Assembly: GCA_964646885.1 (NCBI GenBank)
Contig: CAZYFM010000030.1
Span: 1 to 30,069 of the forward strand
Source: SZUA-430 sp964646885
Lineage (GTDB): Bacteria; Pseudomonadota; Alphaproteobacteria; Micropepsales; Micropepsaceae
Reading direction: 5' to 3'
Length of the DNA: 30,069 nt
The notes beneath the pieces were generated by a model. The model had not been told where the DNA came from and did not search any database. It saw only the letters and a list, made by a program, of their open reading frames with translations. A program made the translations under genes and the position numbers. Numbering within the stretch: position 1 is the first letter of the stretch; the number at the start of each line of letters is the position of its first letter. Of this stretch, positions 1-8,955 are shown one piece after another.

Positions 1-1579
<1,579 letters not shown>

Positions 1580-1583
<4 letters not shown>

Positions 1584-2221
1584 CGCGTGCGCTTGCCTCC
1601 CTTGCTGCTTTTTTCCTGGCGATGGGGGTGGCCCTTGCGGACGAGAACGTCAGCATTCGCGGCAATTTTCCGCAGCTGCTGGCGCGTGGCGAGACCACGC
1701 CCCAGATGGCCAACCGCATCGCGGTGCTGCTCATCAATCTCGACCGGATGATTGCGCCGCCGTGTGGCATGAAGCGGGTTTTCGAGTTTGCCGGCGCAGA
1801 TCATGTTGATGCCGAAGACCTGTCACTGAGGCGCGACCCCTCCCAACCCGGCATCTGGCGCCTTGTCGTCATCGGCAATGGATGCTGGAGCGACAGGGTT
1901 CACAACGTCTTTGTCTACCTGCGCGGCAACCAGCCGGCAGAGCTTCGCCTGGGCATGCCGGGGCGGACCGTCGCCGGTCCACGCCTGCAGCAGGAAGCGA
2001 TGCAGCTCGTTTTCCGCGAGGCCAACGGCATTGCCATGCGTTCCGGCTGCGAAGAAGGTGCGTTCATGGTGGACACGTCGCTGCGCACCGTGCGGCGTCC
2101 GGGAAAGCCGTGGGAAGAACTCTGGTCGGCGACAGCGTGCGAAGTGAAGCGCAAGTTCCTCGTGATGTTCACGCCGGAGCCGAACGGCAAGATGCGGATC
2201 GGCGTTGCGCTCTACGAGTAG
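1580..2221 (+). CDS. Secreted protein of unknown function, coupled to clpA
   Basis: A 213-residue protein whose family I do not recognise. It begins with a classical Sec signal peptide: a short basic start, a hydrophobic stretch to about residue 19, and likely cleavage after ALA at residue 20. The mature part is about 193 residues and contains four cysteines (C62, C102, C157, C187), which could form two disulfides in the periplasm. There is no transmembrane segment after the signal and no catalytic motif I can name. The ATG overlaps the clpA stop in an ATGA arrangement, so it is probably translated from the clpA mRNA. It ends 7 bases from the convergent gene at 2229, with no obvious terminator between them. 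The ORF looks real from its signal peptide and codon use; the function is unknown. Confidence 0.75.
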
Positions 2222-2228
2222 GGCGCCT

Positions 2229-2861
2229 TCAGGAGACCAGAACCGGTGTCTGGTGGACGTTCAGATTGTTCCTGATGCACTCGCAAATGTAGTGACCCAC
2301 GTCAGCTCGGCTGATTGAACCGCCGCGATACTCCTGCGGATTTGCGAGCACCTTGATCTGGCCCTTGCGCTTGCGGTTCGTCAATACGCCCGGCCGGAGG
2401 ATCGTCCAGTCCTTGTGGGACTTCATGATCAGCGCTTCGGCGCGGTTCTTGTCCTCGTAGTTGCGGGCAAGGACCAGCGGGTAGAAGATCTTCTCGTAGA
2501 GAAAGCCGCCGCTGCCGCGACTGTCGCCGGCGCCAAGGCCGCTCAGGAACACCAGTCGCCTCACGCCCTGCCTGTTCATCACGGTCATGATGTTCGTGAC
2601 CGCCTCGGAGAAGAGCGTGACGCGTTCGCGACCCACAGGCGCCGCGAGCGTGACGGCGACCGCCTCGCAATCCTTGAGCGCCTGCTCGAGCAGCAGTTCG
2701 TTGCGCGCGTCACCCTTGTACCAGGCAAGCCTTGCATCCTTGAGACCGGACTGCTCGGGATTGCGGGCGATGGCACTCACCGACCAACCGCGCGAGAGTG
2801 CATCCTTGAGGGTCTCAAGACCGCAGCCCCTGCTGGCGCCAATGATTGCAATCTTCGTCAT
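2229..2861 (-). CDS. NAD(P)-binding Rossmann protein, NmrA/atypical SDR type
   Basis: A 210-residue protein that starts directly with a Rossmann dinucleotide-binding motif (MTKIAIIGASRGCG, glycine pattern GASRGCG). LVFLSGLGAG and the WTILRPGVLTN segment follow, as in atypical short-chain dehydrogenases such as NmrA-like or biliverdin-reductase-B/flavin-reductase proteins. The canonical YxxxK pair is not evident, so it may be a reductase of this subgroup or a redox sensor. The ATG at 2861 was chosen because the Rossmann strand begins there; a longer open frame to 2957 adds basic sequence unlike the family and overlaps the HIT gene. It is the last gene of the ridA-acyltransferase-HIT cluster. 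Substrate unknown. Confidence 0.8.
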   Translation of the reverse strand: MTKIAIIGASRGCGLETLKDALSRGWSVSAIARNPEQSGLKDARLAWYKGDARNELLLEQALKDCEAVAVTLAAPVGRERVTLFSEAVTNIMTVMNRQGVRRLVFLSGLGAGDSRGSGGFLYEKIFYPLVLARNYEDKNRAEALIMKSHKDWTILRPGVLTNRKRKGQIKVLANPQEYRGGSISRADVGHYICECIRNNLNVHQTPVLVS

Positions 2862-2871
2862 CCGGGTTTGC

Positions 2872-3291
2872 CTACTGAACGGCGGCAGCGATCTTCTCTG
2901 CCAGGGCTTTGAGCTTCGTGAAGTCGGCTTTCTCGCGCGCATGGAGGGCGAGGTCAATGCCGGAACTACGCGGAATCACGTGAAAATGGATATGGAAGAC
3001 GGTTTGGCCTGCGGCAGAACCATTCAGCTGCGCCAGCATGACGCCGGGGGCCCCCGTCACCTTTCGCACGGCTTCCGCAATCCGCTTCGTCGTCCGTGCG
3101 AGTGCGGCTGCGCCGTCGGCGCTCAGGTCGAAGATGTTCTCGGCCGGCTCCTTCGGGATGACGAGCGTGTGGCCCTCGGCCTGGGGCATGATGTCCATGA
3201 AGGCGAGCGTGTGCTCGTCCTCGAAGACCTTGAAGCACGGCGCCTCGCCGCGAATGATCTTGGCGAAGATGTTCTGGTTGTCATAGGCCAT
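2872..3291 (-). CDS. HIT-family nucleotide-binding protein (Hint-like)
   Basis: A 139-residue histidine-triad protein, close to the usual Hint/HinT length. The signature is HIHFHVIPR with H100, H102 and H104; by family analogy the middle histidine is the catalytic nucleophile. The N-terminal segment (FAKIIRGEAPCFKVFEDE) and the GHTLVIPKE motif are typical. Such enzymes hydrolyse purine nucleoside phosphoramidates or release AMP from aminoacyl-adenylates. It lies 12 bases after the acyltransferase stop and 10 bases before the Rossmann protein start, so it is probably co-transcribed with both. Family certain; physiological substrate unknown. Confidence 0.93.
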   Translation of the reverse strand: MAYDNQNIFAKIIRGEAPCFKVFEDEHTLAFMDIMPQAEGHTLVIPKEPAENIFDLSADGAAALARTTKRIAEAVRKVTGAPGVMLAQLNGSAAGQTVFHIHFHVIPRSSGIDLALHAREKADFTKLKALAEKIAAAVQ

Positions 3292-3303
3292 GGTGTCACT
3301 CCA

Positions 3304-4455
3304 TCAATCGGTTGTCTTGCGGAACGGTCCGTGATCCCGGAGGAACTCGATGTCCTCGCTCACGCGCGCGCGTTCTTCCTCGAGGTAGCGGGCGACGGCC
3401 GTGCGCAGGCCATCGTGCATGATCCAGTGCGACGAGCAGGTCTTCACGGGCAGGTAGCCCCGGGCGAGCTTGTGTTCGCCCTGTGCGCCGGCCTCCACTA
3501 CCTTCAGCCCGCGTGCGATCGCAAAGTCGATGGCCTGGTAGTAGCAGAGCTCGAAATGAAGGAAAGGGTGGTGCTCGACGGCGCCCCAGTTGCGGCCATA
3601 CAGCGTGTCGGATCCGATGAAGTTCAGCGCGCCGGCGATGTAGCGTCCTTCCCTGCGGGCCATGATCAGCACGATCCGGTCTGCCATCGTGCTGCCGACC
3701 CGAGAGAAGAACTCCCGTGTCAGGTAGGGAGAACCCCACTTGCGGGAGCCGGTGTCCATGTAGAAGCGGAAGAAGGCATCCCAGTGCGCCTCGGTCAGGC
3801 CTGCTCCCGTGACGTGCTCGACCTCGATGCCGGCAGACAGGGCTTCCCGCCGCTCGCGCTTCAGGTTCTTGCGCTTGATCGACGATAGCCGTGCGAGGAA
3901 GTCATCAAATGTTGCATAGCCTTCGTTTGTCCAGTGGAACTGTTGGTCATTGCGCTGCAGATAGCCATTCCGGGCGAGGGCTGCGGCTTCGTCGGCGGTC
4001 TGGAACGTGACATGGATCGACGACAGGTCGAGGCGTGCGCAGACAGACTTGAGCGCCTGGCTCAGCGGGGCCAGGCGAGAGCTGTCGCCGCCGGTGAGAA
4101 GCCTGGGGCCGGTTGCCGGCGTGAAGGGCACCGCGACCTGCAGTTTCGGATAGTAGCTGCCGCCCGCGCGTTCGAACGCCTGGGCCCAGCCATGGTCGAA
4201 GACGTACTCGCCGTAAGAGTGGGACTTCACATAGGCAGGCGCTGCCGCAATCGTTGAGCCGCCTTCCTCAAGGGTCACGTGAGCGGGATGCCAGCCTGTG
4301 CCTTCGCCTACGGAGCCACTCTGCTCCAGAGCCAGAAGAAATGCGTGGCTGACGAAGGGGTTGTGGGGCTGGCCGGGTGCACAGGCAAGCCCGTCCCACA
4401 CGGATGCCGGAATGTCCGACATCGCGCTGTTGAGCCTGACTGCTTGCCCCTTCAT
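3304..4455 (-). CDS. COG3146 (DUF482) GNAT-fold acyltransferase
   Basis: A 383-residue protein of the family often called 'peptidoglycan biosynthesis protein' or GNAT family N-acetyltransferase (COG3146). Supporting features are the N-terminal VWDGL...NPFVSHAFLLALE segment, the basic SIKRKNLKRERRE stretch and the C-terminal LYGRNWGA...HFELCYYQAIDFAI...GAQGEHKLARGYLP block, which resembles FemAB-type acyltransferases. No experimentally proven substrate is known to me. The ATG at 4455 is used; a second in-frame ATG at 4422 (MSDIP) also fits the family N-terminus. It is 18 bases after the ridA stop and in the same direction, consistent with an operon. Confidence 0.85.
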   Translation of the reverse strand: MKGQAVRLNSAMSDIPASVWDGLACAPGQPHNPFVSHAFLLALEQSGSVGEGTGWHPAHVTLEEGGSTIAAAPAYVKSHSYGEYVFDHGWAQAFERAGGSYYPKLQVAVPFTPATGPRLLTGGDSSRLAPLSQALKSVCARLDLSSIHVTFQTADEAAALARNGYLQRNDQQFHWTNEGYATFDDFLARLSSIKRKNLKRERREALSAGIEVEHVTGAGLTEAHWDAFFRFYMDTGSRKWGSPYLTREFFSRVGSTMADRIVLIMARREGRYIAGALNFIGSDTLYGRNWGAVEHHPFLHFELCYYQAIDFAIARGLKVVEAGAQGEHKLARGYLPVKTCSSHWIMHDGLRTAVARYLEEERARVSEDIEFLRDHGPFRKTTD

Positions 4456-4473
4456 CCGGATGCTGCTGTCAGG

Positions 4474-4941
4474 TCAGTCAATCTCGAATACGGCTTCCAC
4501 CTCGACGGCGACGTTGCGCGGCAGCGATCCGGCGCCGACGGCGGCGCGGGCGTGCTTGCCGATGTCACCGAATACCTGGACGATCGTGTCGGATGCGCCG
4601 TTGATCACTTCCGGATGCTGGGCGAAGCCGGGAACGGCGTTCACGAAGCCGGTGACCTTCACGCAACGCGTCACGCGGTCAAGATTTCCGCCGCAAGCCT
4701 CGCGCAGCTGGGCAATGAGGTTCAGCGCGCACAGGCGTGCAGCGGCCTGGCCTTCCTCGACCGAGAAGTCCTTTCCAACCTGTCCCACGTACTCCAGGCC
4801 GTTCGGTCCCAGCGTCACCTGACCCGAAATGAAGACGAGCTTTCCCGTGACAACGTAAGGCACGTAGTTTGCCACTGGCGCGACGGCCTTGGGGAGCGTG
4901 ATGGAAAGTTCCTTGAGACGGGAGTCTACGCGACCAGTCAT
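4474..4941 (-). CDS. RidA-family enamine/imine deaminase
   Basis: A 155-residue RidA (YjgF/YER057c/UK114) protein. Members hydrolyse reactive enamines and imines such as 2-aminoacrylate released by PLP enzymes, in the cytoplasm. The family features YVVTGKLVFISGQV and the C-terminal SLPRNVAVEVEAVFEID are present, including the arginine near the conserved catalytic position. It is somewhat longer than the 125-130 residue core RidA, as in the YjgH/RidA-like subfamilies. The ATG at 4941 was chosen because a good ribosome site (AAGGAT, about 8 bases upstream) precedes it; a longer frame to 5022 has no family similarity. It is first in a four-gene minus-strand cluster and divergent from aguA. Confidence 0.9.
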   Translation of the reverse strand: MTGRVDSRLKELSITLPKAVAPVANYVPYVVTGKLVFISGQVTLGPNGLEYVGQVGKDFSVEEGQAAARLCALNLIAQLREACGGNLDRVTRCVKVTGFVNAVPGFAQHPEVINGASDTIVQVFGDIGKHARAAVGAGSLPRNVAVEVEAVFEID

Positions 4942-5052
4942 GGATGATCCTTGCGAGTTCTTCATTCCGGCTTTGCGGATTGCATTGGGCCGTGCGAGAA
5001 GGGAAACTCGCAAATTGTTCAACGGCTTGCAACTCGGGGATCATGCAGTTTC

Positions 5053-6123
5053 ATGACAAAACGGCTTGACGCTGACGACCGCTGTCCGGTCCGTGACGGT
5101 CTGTACATGCCGGGCGAGTGGGTTCCGCACGAGCGAACCTGGCTGGCCTGGCCTTGCCGCGCCGAGCCCTGGGGGTCCCTCGAAGGCCTGCTTCGCGCGC
5201 GGGTCAGTTTCGCCGCCGCAGCGAGAGCCATCTCGGGATTCGAAAAAGTGACGATGGTCGTCAGGCCGGAAGACCACGATGAGGCTCGCCTGGCCTGCGG
5301 CAAGGGTATCGGCTTTGCGACGTTTGACATCGACGATTCATGGATGCGCGACATCGGCCCCCTGTTCGTGACGGACGGGCAGGACGGGATTGCGGGCGTT
5401 CACTGGCGCTTCAACGCCTGGGGCAACAAGTATCATCCGCACGACAATGATGCCGCGCTGGGTGGAGCGCTGCTGGAGGCGCTGGACATGCGCGCCTATG
5501 AAGGGCCAATGGTGCTCGAAGGCGGGTCGATTGCCGTTGACGGGTTGGGTACCCTGATCACGACAGAGCAGTGCCTCCTGAACGAGAACCGCAATCCGAA
5601 CCTGACCCGGCAACAGATCGAGGAGCGGCTCGCGATCTATCTCGGAATCACGCGCGTCATCTGGCTCGGAGAAGGCCTCGAGGACGACGAGACCGATGGT
5701 CATGTGGACAACATTGTCGGCTTTGCGGGGCCGGGCAGGGTGCTGGTGCACACGCCACCGCATGACGGTGGCTACAATGACCGCGTCATGAAGGACAACG
5801 TCGCGCGGTTGCGTGCGGCGCGGGACGCGCGAGGCCAGCCGCTGGAGATCATCGAGCTGCCGGAGCCGCGTCCACGCGACCGGCATGACGGCCGGCGCCT
5901 CGACATGAGCTACATCAATTTCTGTTTCGCGAATTACGGGCTGGTCATTCCCTCGTTTGACGATCCCGCTGACGCAGATGTCATGCGCATCATGCAGCGC
6001 GTTTTTCCGGATCGCCGCATCCTGCAGGTGCCCTGCCTTGACATTGTTGAGGGCGGTGGCGGCCTGCATTGCATTACGATGCAGCAGCCTTCCGGTTCGC
6101 CCCTCAAACCAGAAAGGTTCTGA
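5053..6123 (+). CDS. aguA: Agmatine deiminase
   Basis: Agmatine deiminase (EC 3.5.3.12) converts agmatine to N-carbamoylputrescine plus ammonia; it belongs to the guanidino-group modifying (PPADI) superfamily. The 356-residue protein shows PGEWVPHERTWLAWP near the N-terminus, the WMRDIGPLFV motif, LEGGSIAVDG, DETDGHVDN with the catalytic His/Asp, and the C-terminal GGGGLHCITMQQP with the nucleophilic cysteine at about C340. The start at 5053 is preferred because upstream in-frame residues (open to 4951) look non-homologous and lie in the intergenic region shared with ridA; an ATG at 5107 is also possible. It is followed after 3 bases by aguB, which performs the next reaction. Confidence 0.95.
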   Translation: MTKRLDADDRCPVRDGLYMPGEWVPHERTWLAWPCRAEPWGSLEGLLRARVSFAAAARAISGFEKVTMVVRPEDHDEARLACGKGIGFATFDIDDSWMRDIGPLFVTDGQDGIAGVHWRFNAWGNKYHPHDNDAALGGALLEALDMRAYEGPMVLEGGSIAVDGLGTLITTEQCLLNENRNPNLTRQQIEERLAIYLGITRVIWLGEGLEDDETDGHVDNIVGFAGPGRVLVHTPPHDGGYNDRVMKDNVARLRAARDARGQPLEIIELPEPRPRDRHDGRRLDMSYINFCFANYGLVIPSFDDPADADVMRIMQRVFPDRRILQVPCLDIVEGGGGLHCITMQQPSGSPLKPERF

Positions 6124-6126
6124 ACC

Positions 6127-6999
6127 ATGAGGCAGGTTACGCTGGCCGCCACGCAGATGGCCTGTGGCGAGGACAGCCAGAAGAACATCGAACGTGCCGA
6201 AGCGCTTGTGCGTGCCGCGCATGCCAAGGGCGGGCAGATCATCCTTGTGCAGGAACTTTTCGAGACCCCCTATTTCTGCAAGGACCAGCTGGCGCGACAC
6301 TTCGCGCTGGCACAACCCTTCGAAGGCCATCCGTTGCTGAAGCGCTTTTCCGCGCTTGCGCGCGAACTCGGCGTGGTGCTCCCGGTGTCATTCTTCGAGC
6401 GTGCCAATGCGGCTCATTTCAATTCGCTTGCGATGATCGACGCCGATGGATCGATCCTCGGCCTCTATCGCAAGTCACATATTCCCGACGGTCCCGGCTA
6501 CCAGGAGAAGTACTATTTCAATCCGGGGGACACGGGGTTCAAGGTCTGGAACACGCGGTTCGGAAAGGTCGGTGCGGGTATCTGCTGGGACCAGTGGTTT
6601 CCCGAGTGCGCGCGTTCGATGGCCCTGCTGGGCGCCGAAGTCCTGTGCTATCCGACGGCCATCGGGTCGGAGCCGCCTCCGGCGCCGCCCGTTGACTCGT
6701 CAGCACACTGGCGGCGGGTGATGCAGGGACATGCAGGTGCGAATTATGTGCCCCTGATCGCCTCCAATCGCATCGGCCGCGAAGTGGGGGAGAGCTGCGA
6801 GATCACGTTTTACGGGACGTCTTTCATTGCCGGACCGACCGGGGAAATCCTGGCGGAGGCGGGGCGTGATGCCGAAGCGGTTGTGCTTGCCAGCGTCGAT
6901 CTTGACCAGATCGCGGATGCGCGTCGTTCGTGGGGCATGTTCCGTGACAGGCGGCCGGAACTCTACGGTCCGCTCATGACGCTGGATGGCAGCAGCTAG
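6127..6999 (+). CDS. aguB: N-carbamoylputrescine amidohydrolase
   Basis: AguB (EC 3.5.1.53) hydrolyses N-carbamoylputrescine to putrescine, CO2 and ammonia, completing the agmatine route. The 290-residue nitrilase-superfamily protein carries the Glu-Lys-Cys triad: E43 in VQELFETP, K116 in YRKSHIPDGPGYQEKYYF and C153 in GAGICWDQWFPE. The length and the substrate-specific segment PTAIGSEP match AguB rather than a general amidase. It begins 3 bases after the aguA stop, so the two form a tight operon. No arginine decarboxylase (speA) lies in the window, so agmatine must come from elsewhere in the genome or from outside the cell. Confidence 0.94.
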   Translation: MRQVTLAATQMACGEDSQKNIERAEALVRAAHAKGGQIILVQELFETPYFCKDQLARHFALAQPFEGHPLLKRFSALARELGVVLPVSFFERANAAHFNSLAMIDADGSILGLYRKSHIPDGPGYQEKYYFNPGDTGFKVWNTRFGKVGAGICWDQWFPECARSMALLGAEVLCYPTAIGSEPPPAPPVDSSAHWRRVMQGHAGANYVPLIASNRIGREVGESCEITFYGTSFIAGPTGEILAEAGRDAEAVVLASVDLDQIADARRSWGMFRDRRPELYGPLMTLDGSS

Positions 7000-7070
7000 G
7001 GCGTCAAGGTCTGGCGAATCAGCCAGTTCGTACCTATGTCTAGGGTTTCCGGAAGACGGAACTCAGGAAA

Positions 7071-7976
7071 ATGGCACAAGACCCCTATGCCGTGCTGGGC
7101 GTCCCGAAGACGGCCAGCGCGGAAGAGATCAAGAGCGCATACAGGAAGCTCGTCAAGCAACTGCACCCGGACCTCTATCCGGGGGACAAGACACGCGCGG
7201 AGCGCTTCAAGGAGGTTTCCGCGGCTTACGACATCATCGGCGACGAGGAGAAGCGGAAGAAGTTCGACCGCGGCGAAATCGATGCCGAGGGACAGCAGCA
7301 GGCTCCAGGCGGGCCGTTCTATGGCGACTATGCGAGCCGTGGTGGCGCCCGTCACTATCAGTCTGCCCATGGGTTTGATGACCTTGGCGACATGTCCGAC
7401 CTCTTCTCGGACTTCTTTGGCGCCTCGCGGTCTGCCCGCCGAAGCCGGGGACGCAATACGCACTACCATCTCGACGTCGACTTCATCACCGCGGCGAGGG
7501 GCGGGCAAACGCGGATCACCATGCCGGACGGCAAGCCGCTCAACGTCGCCATCCCGGAGGGTGTGACCGAGGGGCAGGTGCTCAGGCTCAAGGGGCTGGG
7601 GGAAGCTGGACCGAATGGCGCCGAGCCAGGCGACGCCCTGATCGAGATCCATGTTCGGCCGCATCCGCAGTTCGAGCGAAGGGCCGATGACATCCATCTT
7701 GAACTGCCTATCACCATCGACGAAGCGGTGCTGGGAGCGAAGGTGGAAATTCCGACGATTTCCGGGCGCGTTTCCATGTCCATTCCCAAGGGGGCGTCGT
7801 CCGGTCAGGTTCTCAGGCTGAAGGGCAAGGGCATCAGGGCGCGCGCCGGTGGTCATGGGGACCAATTGATCAAGCTCAAGATCGTTCTTCCCAAGACGAT
7901 CGACAGCGAGCTTGAAGCCTTCATGAAGGGCTGGAAGGAGCGCAACGCATACAATCCGAGGACGGACGTGTCATGA
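7071..7976 (+). CDS. cbpA: CbpA-like DnaJ co-chaperone
   Basis: A 301-residue class-B J-protein that stimulates Hsp70 (DnaK) ATPase and, in the CbpA group, may bind curved DNA. The J domain occupies about residues 4-68 with the invariant HPD at 32-34. A short Gly/Asp-rich linker follows (about 70-125), then two beta-barrel C-terminal substrate-binding domains (from about residue 135, with repeated GQVLRLKGLG and GQVLRLKGKGI segments). The CXXCXGXG zinc finger of DnaJ is absent, which places it with CbpA/DnaJB types. The stop overlaps the next start by 4 bases; that downstream gene is the matching modulator, supporting the CbpA assignment. A 71-base gap precedes it and may hold a promoter. Confidence 0.88.
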   Translation: MAQDPYAVLGVPKTASAEEIKSAYRKLVKQLHPDLYPGDKTRAERFKEVSAAYDIIGDEEKRKKFDRGEIDAEGQQQAPGGPFYGDYASRGGARHYQSAHGFDDLGDMSDLFSDFFGASRSARRSRGRNTHYHLDVDFITAARGGQTRITMPDGKPLNVAIPEGVTEGQVLRLKGLGEAGPNGAEPGDALIEIHVRPHPQFERRADDIHLELPITIDEAVLGAKVEIPTISGRVSMSIPKGASSGQVLRLKGKGIRARAGGHGDQLIKLKIVLPKTIDSELEAFMKGWKERNAYNPRTDVS

Positions 7977-8314
7977 TTGTTGCCATTCGGGAAGATGAAC
8001 TCGTTGCGCAGTTGCCGGATCTCATGCCGGCCCGCCTGCATCGCTGGATTCGCCTGGGATGGGTACGCCCTGAACGGGTGGAAGGCATGCCCGTCTATCG
8101 CGATGTGGACGTCGCGCGCGTGCGCCTGCTTCGCGATCTTGAAAGCCGTGCTGAATTCGACGAGGACACACTGGTGATGGTCTTGTCACTGCTCGACCAG
8201 GTCCATGACCTTCGCTTTGAGCTGCGCAACCTTGCGGCAGCGATCAACCTGCAGGCGCCGGATGTGCGTGACAGGATCATGCTGGCCTACCAGCGCATTC
8301 TCGATGCCGGTTGA
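7973..8314 (+). CDS. cbpM: CbpM-like chaperone modulator (MerR-type helix-turn-helix)
   Basis: A 113-residue all-helical protein with a MerR-like N-terminal region (about residues 20-55: RLHRWIRLGWVRPERVEG then YRDVDVARVRLLRDLE) and a C-terminal helical part. In Escherichia coli, CbpM binds the J domain of CbpA and blocks its interaction with DnaK. The ATGA overlap with cbpA strongly supports a functional pair here. An alternative is a small stand-alone MerR-type regulator, but the gene order argues against it. Confidence 0.82.
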   Translation: MIVAIREDELVAQLPDLMPARLHRWIRLGWVRPERVEGMPVYRDVDVARVRLLRDLESRAEFDEDTLVMVLSLLDQVHDLRFELRNLAAAINLQAPDVRDRIMLAYQRILDAG

Positions 8315-8410
8315 CCGTGTGTCCGCTGCCGCCATAAGGTTTCGATGGTCCGCGCATGCGGGCTGCCGGGTGGCCAGGCGCTTGTTCGGCCTATCGCACG
8401 GAGCTGGAGC

Positions 8411-8797
8411 ATGAACGCGTCGCATCTCGCCAAGTGGCTTGACTACACGAAGAACCACGATGAGCGGGCGCTCTGGGACATGCTGCACCCGGACGTCGTG
8501 TTTGAAAGCCCCGTGGTTCACACGCCCCAACGCGGGCGCGACATCACATTCAAGTACCTCAAGGCAGCTTTCGTCGTTCTTGGCGGACCCGGCTTTCACT
8601 ATGTCGGGCAGTGGCAGAACGAGACAGGGGCCATCCTCGAGTTCGTGAACGAGATCGAGGGCATTCGCATCAACGGGATCGACATGATCACCTGGAATGG
8701 CGAAGGGCAGATCACGCATTTCAAGGTCATGGTGCGACCGCTCAAGGCCATGAACATGCTGCACCAGATGATGGGGTCCCAGCTCGCGAAAGGCTGA
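8411..8797 (+). CDS. NTF2-like / SnoaL-fold protein
   Basis: A 128-residue protein with the pattern of the NTF2-like (SnoaL/ketosteroid-isomerase) alpha+beta barrel: a WLDYTKNHDERALWDMLHPDVVFESP opening, a central strand region, and IDMITWNGEGQITHFKVMVRP near the end. These proteins range from isomerases to binding domains, and no catalytic set is clear enough to assign a reaction. The ATG at 8411 is preceded by GGAG; an open frame from 8345 has no family-like residues. It follows cbpM by 96 bases, so it may or may not share that transcript. Fold assignment moderate to good; function unknown. Confidence 0.75.
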   Translation: MNASHLAKWLDYTKNHDERALWDMLHPDVVFESPVVHTPQRGRDITFKYLKAAFVVLGGPGFHYVGQWQNETGAILEFVNEIEGIRINGIDMITWNGEGQITHFKVMVRPLKAMNMLHQMMGSQLAKG

Positions 8798-8955
8798 GCC
8801 TTAACTCAACCGCTCCTTGATTCGGCGGTGTTTGCCGGACCCAGGGGCTCAGAGAACCGTTCACAGCCTGTTGATGCGGTGGCTGCGGCCTCGCGCCATC
8901 GGCAAGGGCCGTGCTATTCGTCCCGGCCATCAGAGTCTGTTTGAAGGAAATTCTC

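Noticed and set aside
2587..3888. A 433-codon open frame on the plus strand
   Set aside because: It lies antisense to the NAD(P)-binding protein, HIT and acyltransferase genes, all of which have clear family motifs. Its translation has no recognisable domain and is a product of high GC content.
5338..6330. A 330-codon open frame on the minus strand
   Set aside because: It is antisense to aguA and the start of aguB, whose catalytic residues are intact. The translation is low-complexity and family-less.
7000..7070. Promoter upstream of cbpA (TATGTC near 7035 with TGGCGA 17 bases upstream)
   Set aside because: The -35 matches only 3 of 6 positions and no heat-shock-type element is evident; the call would be no better than chance.
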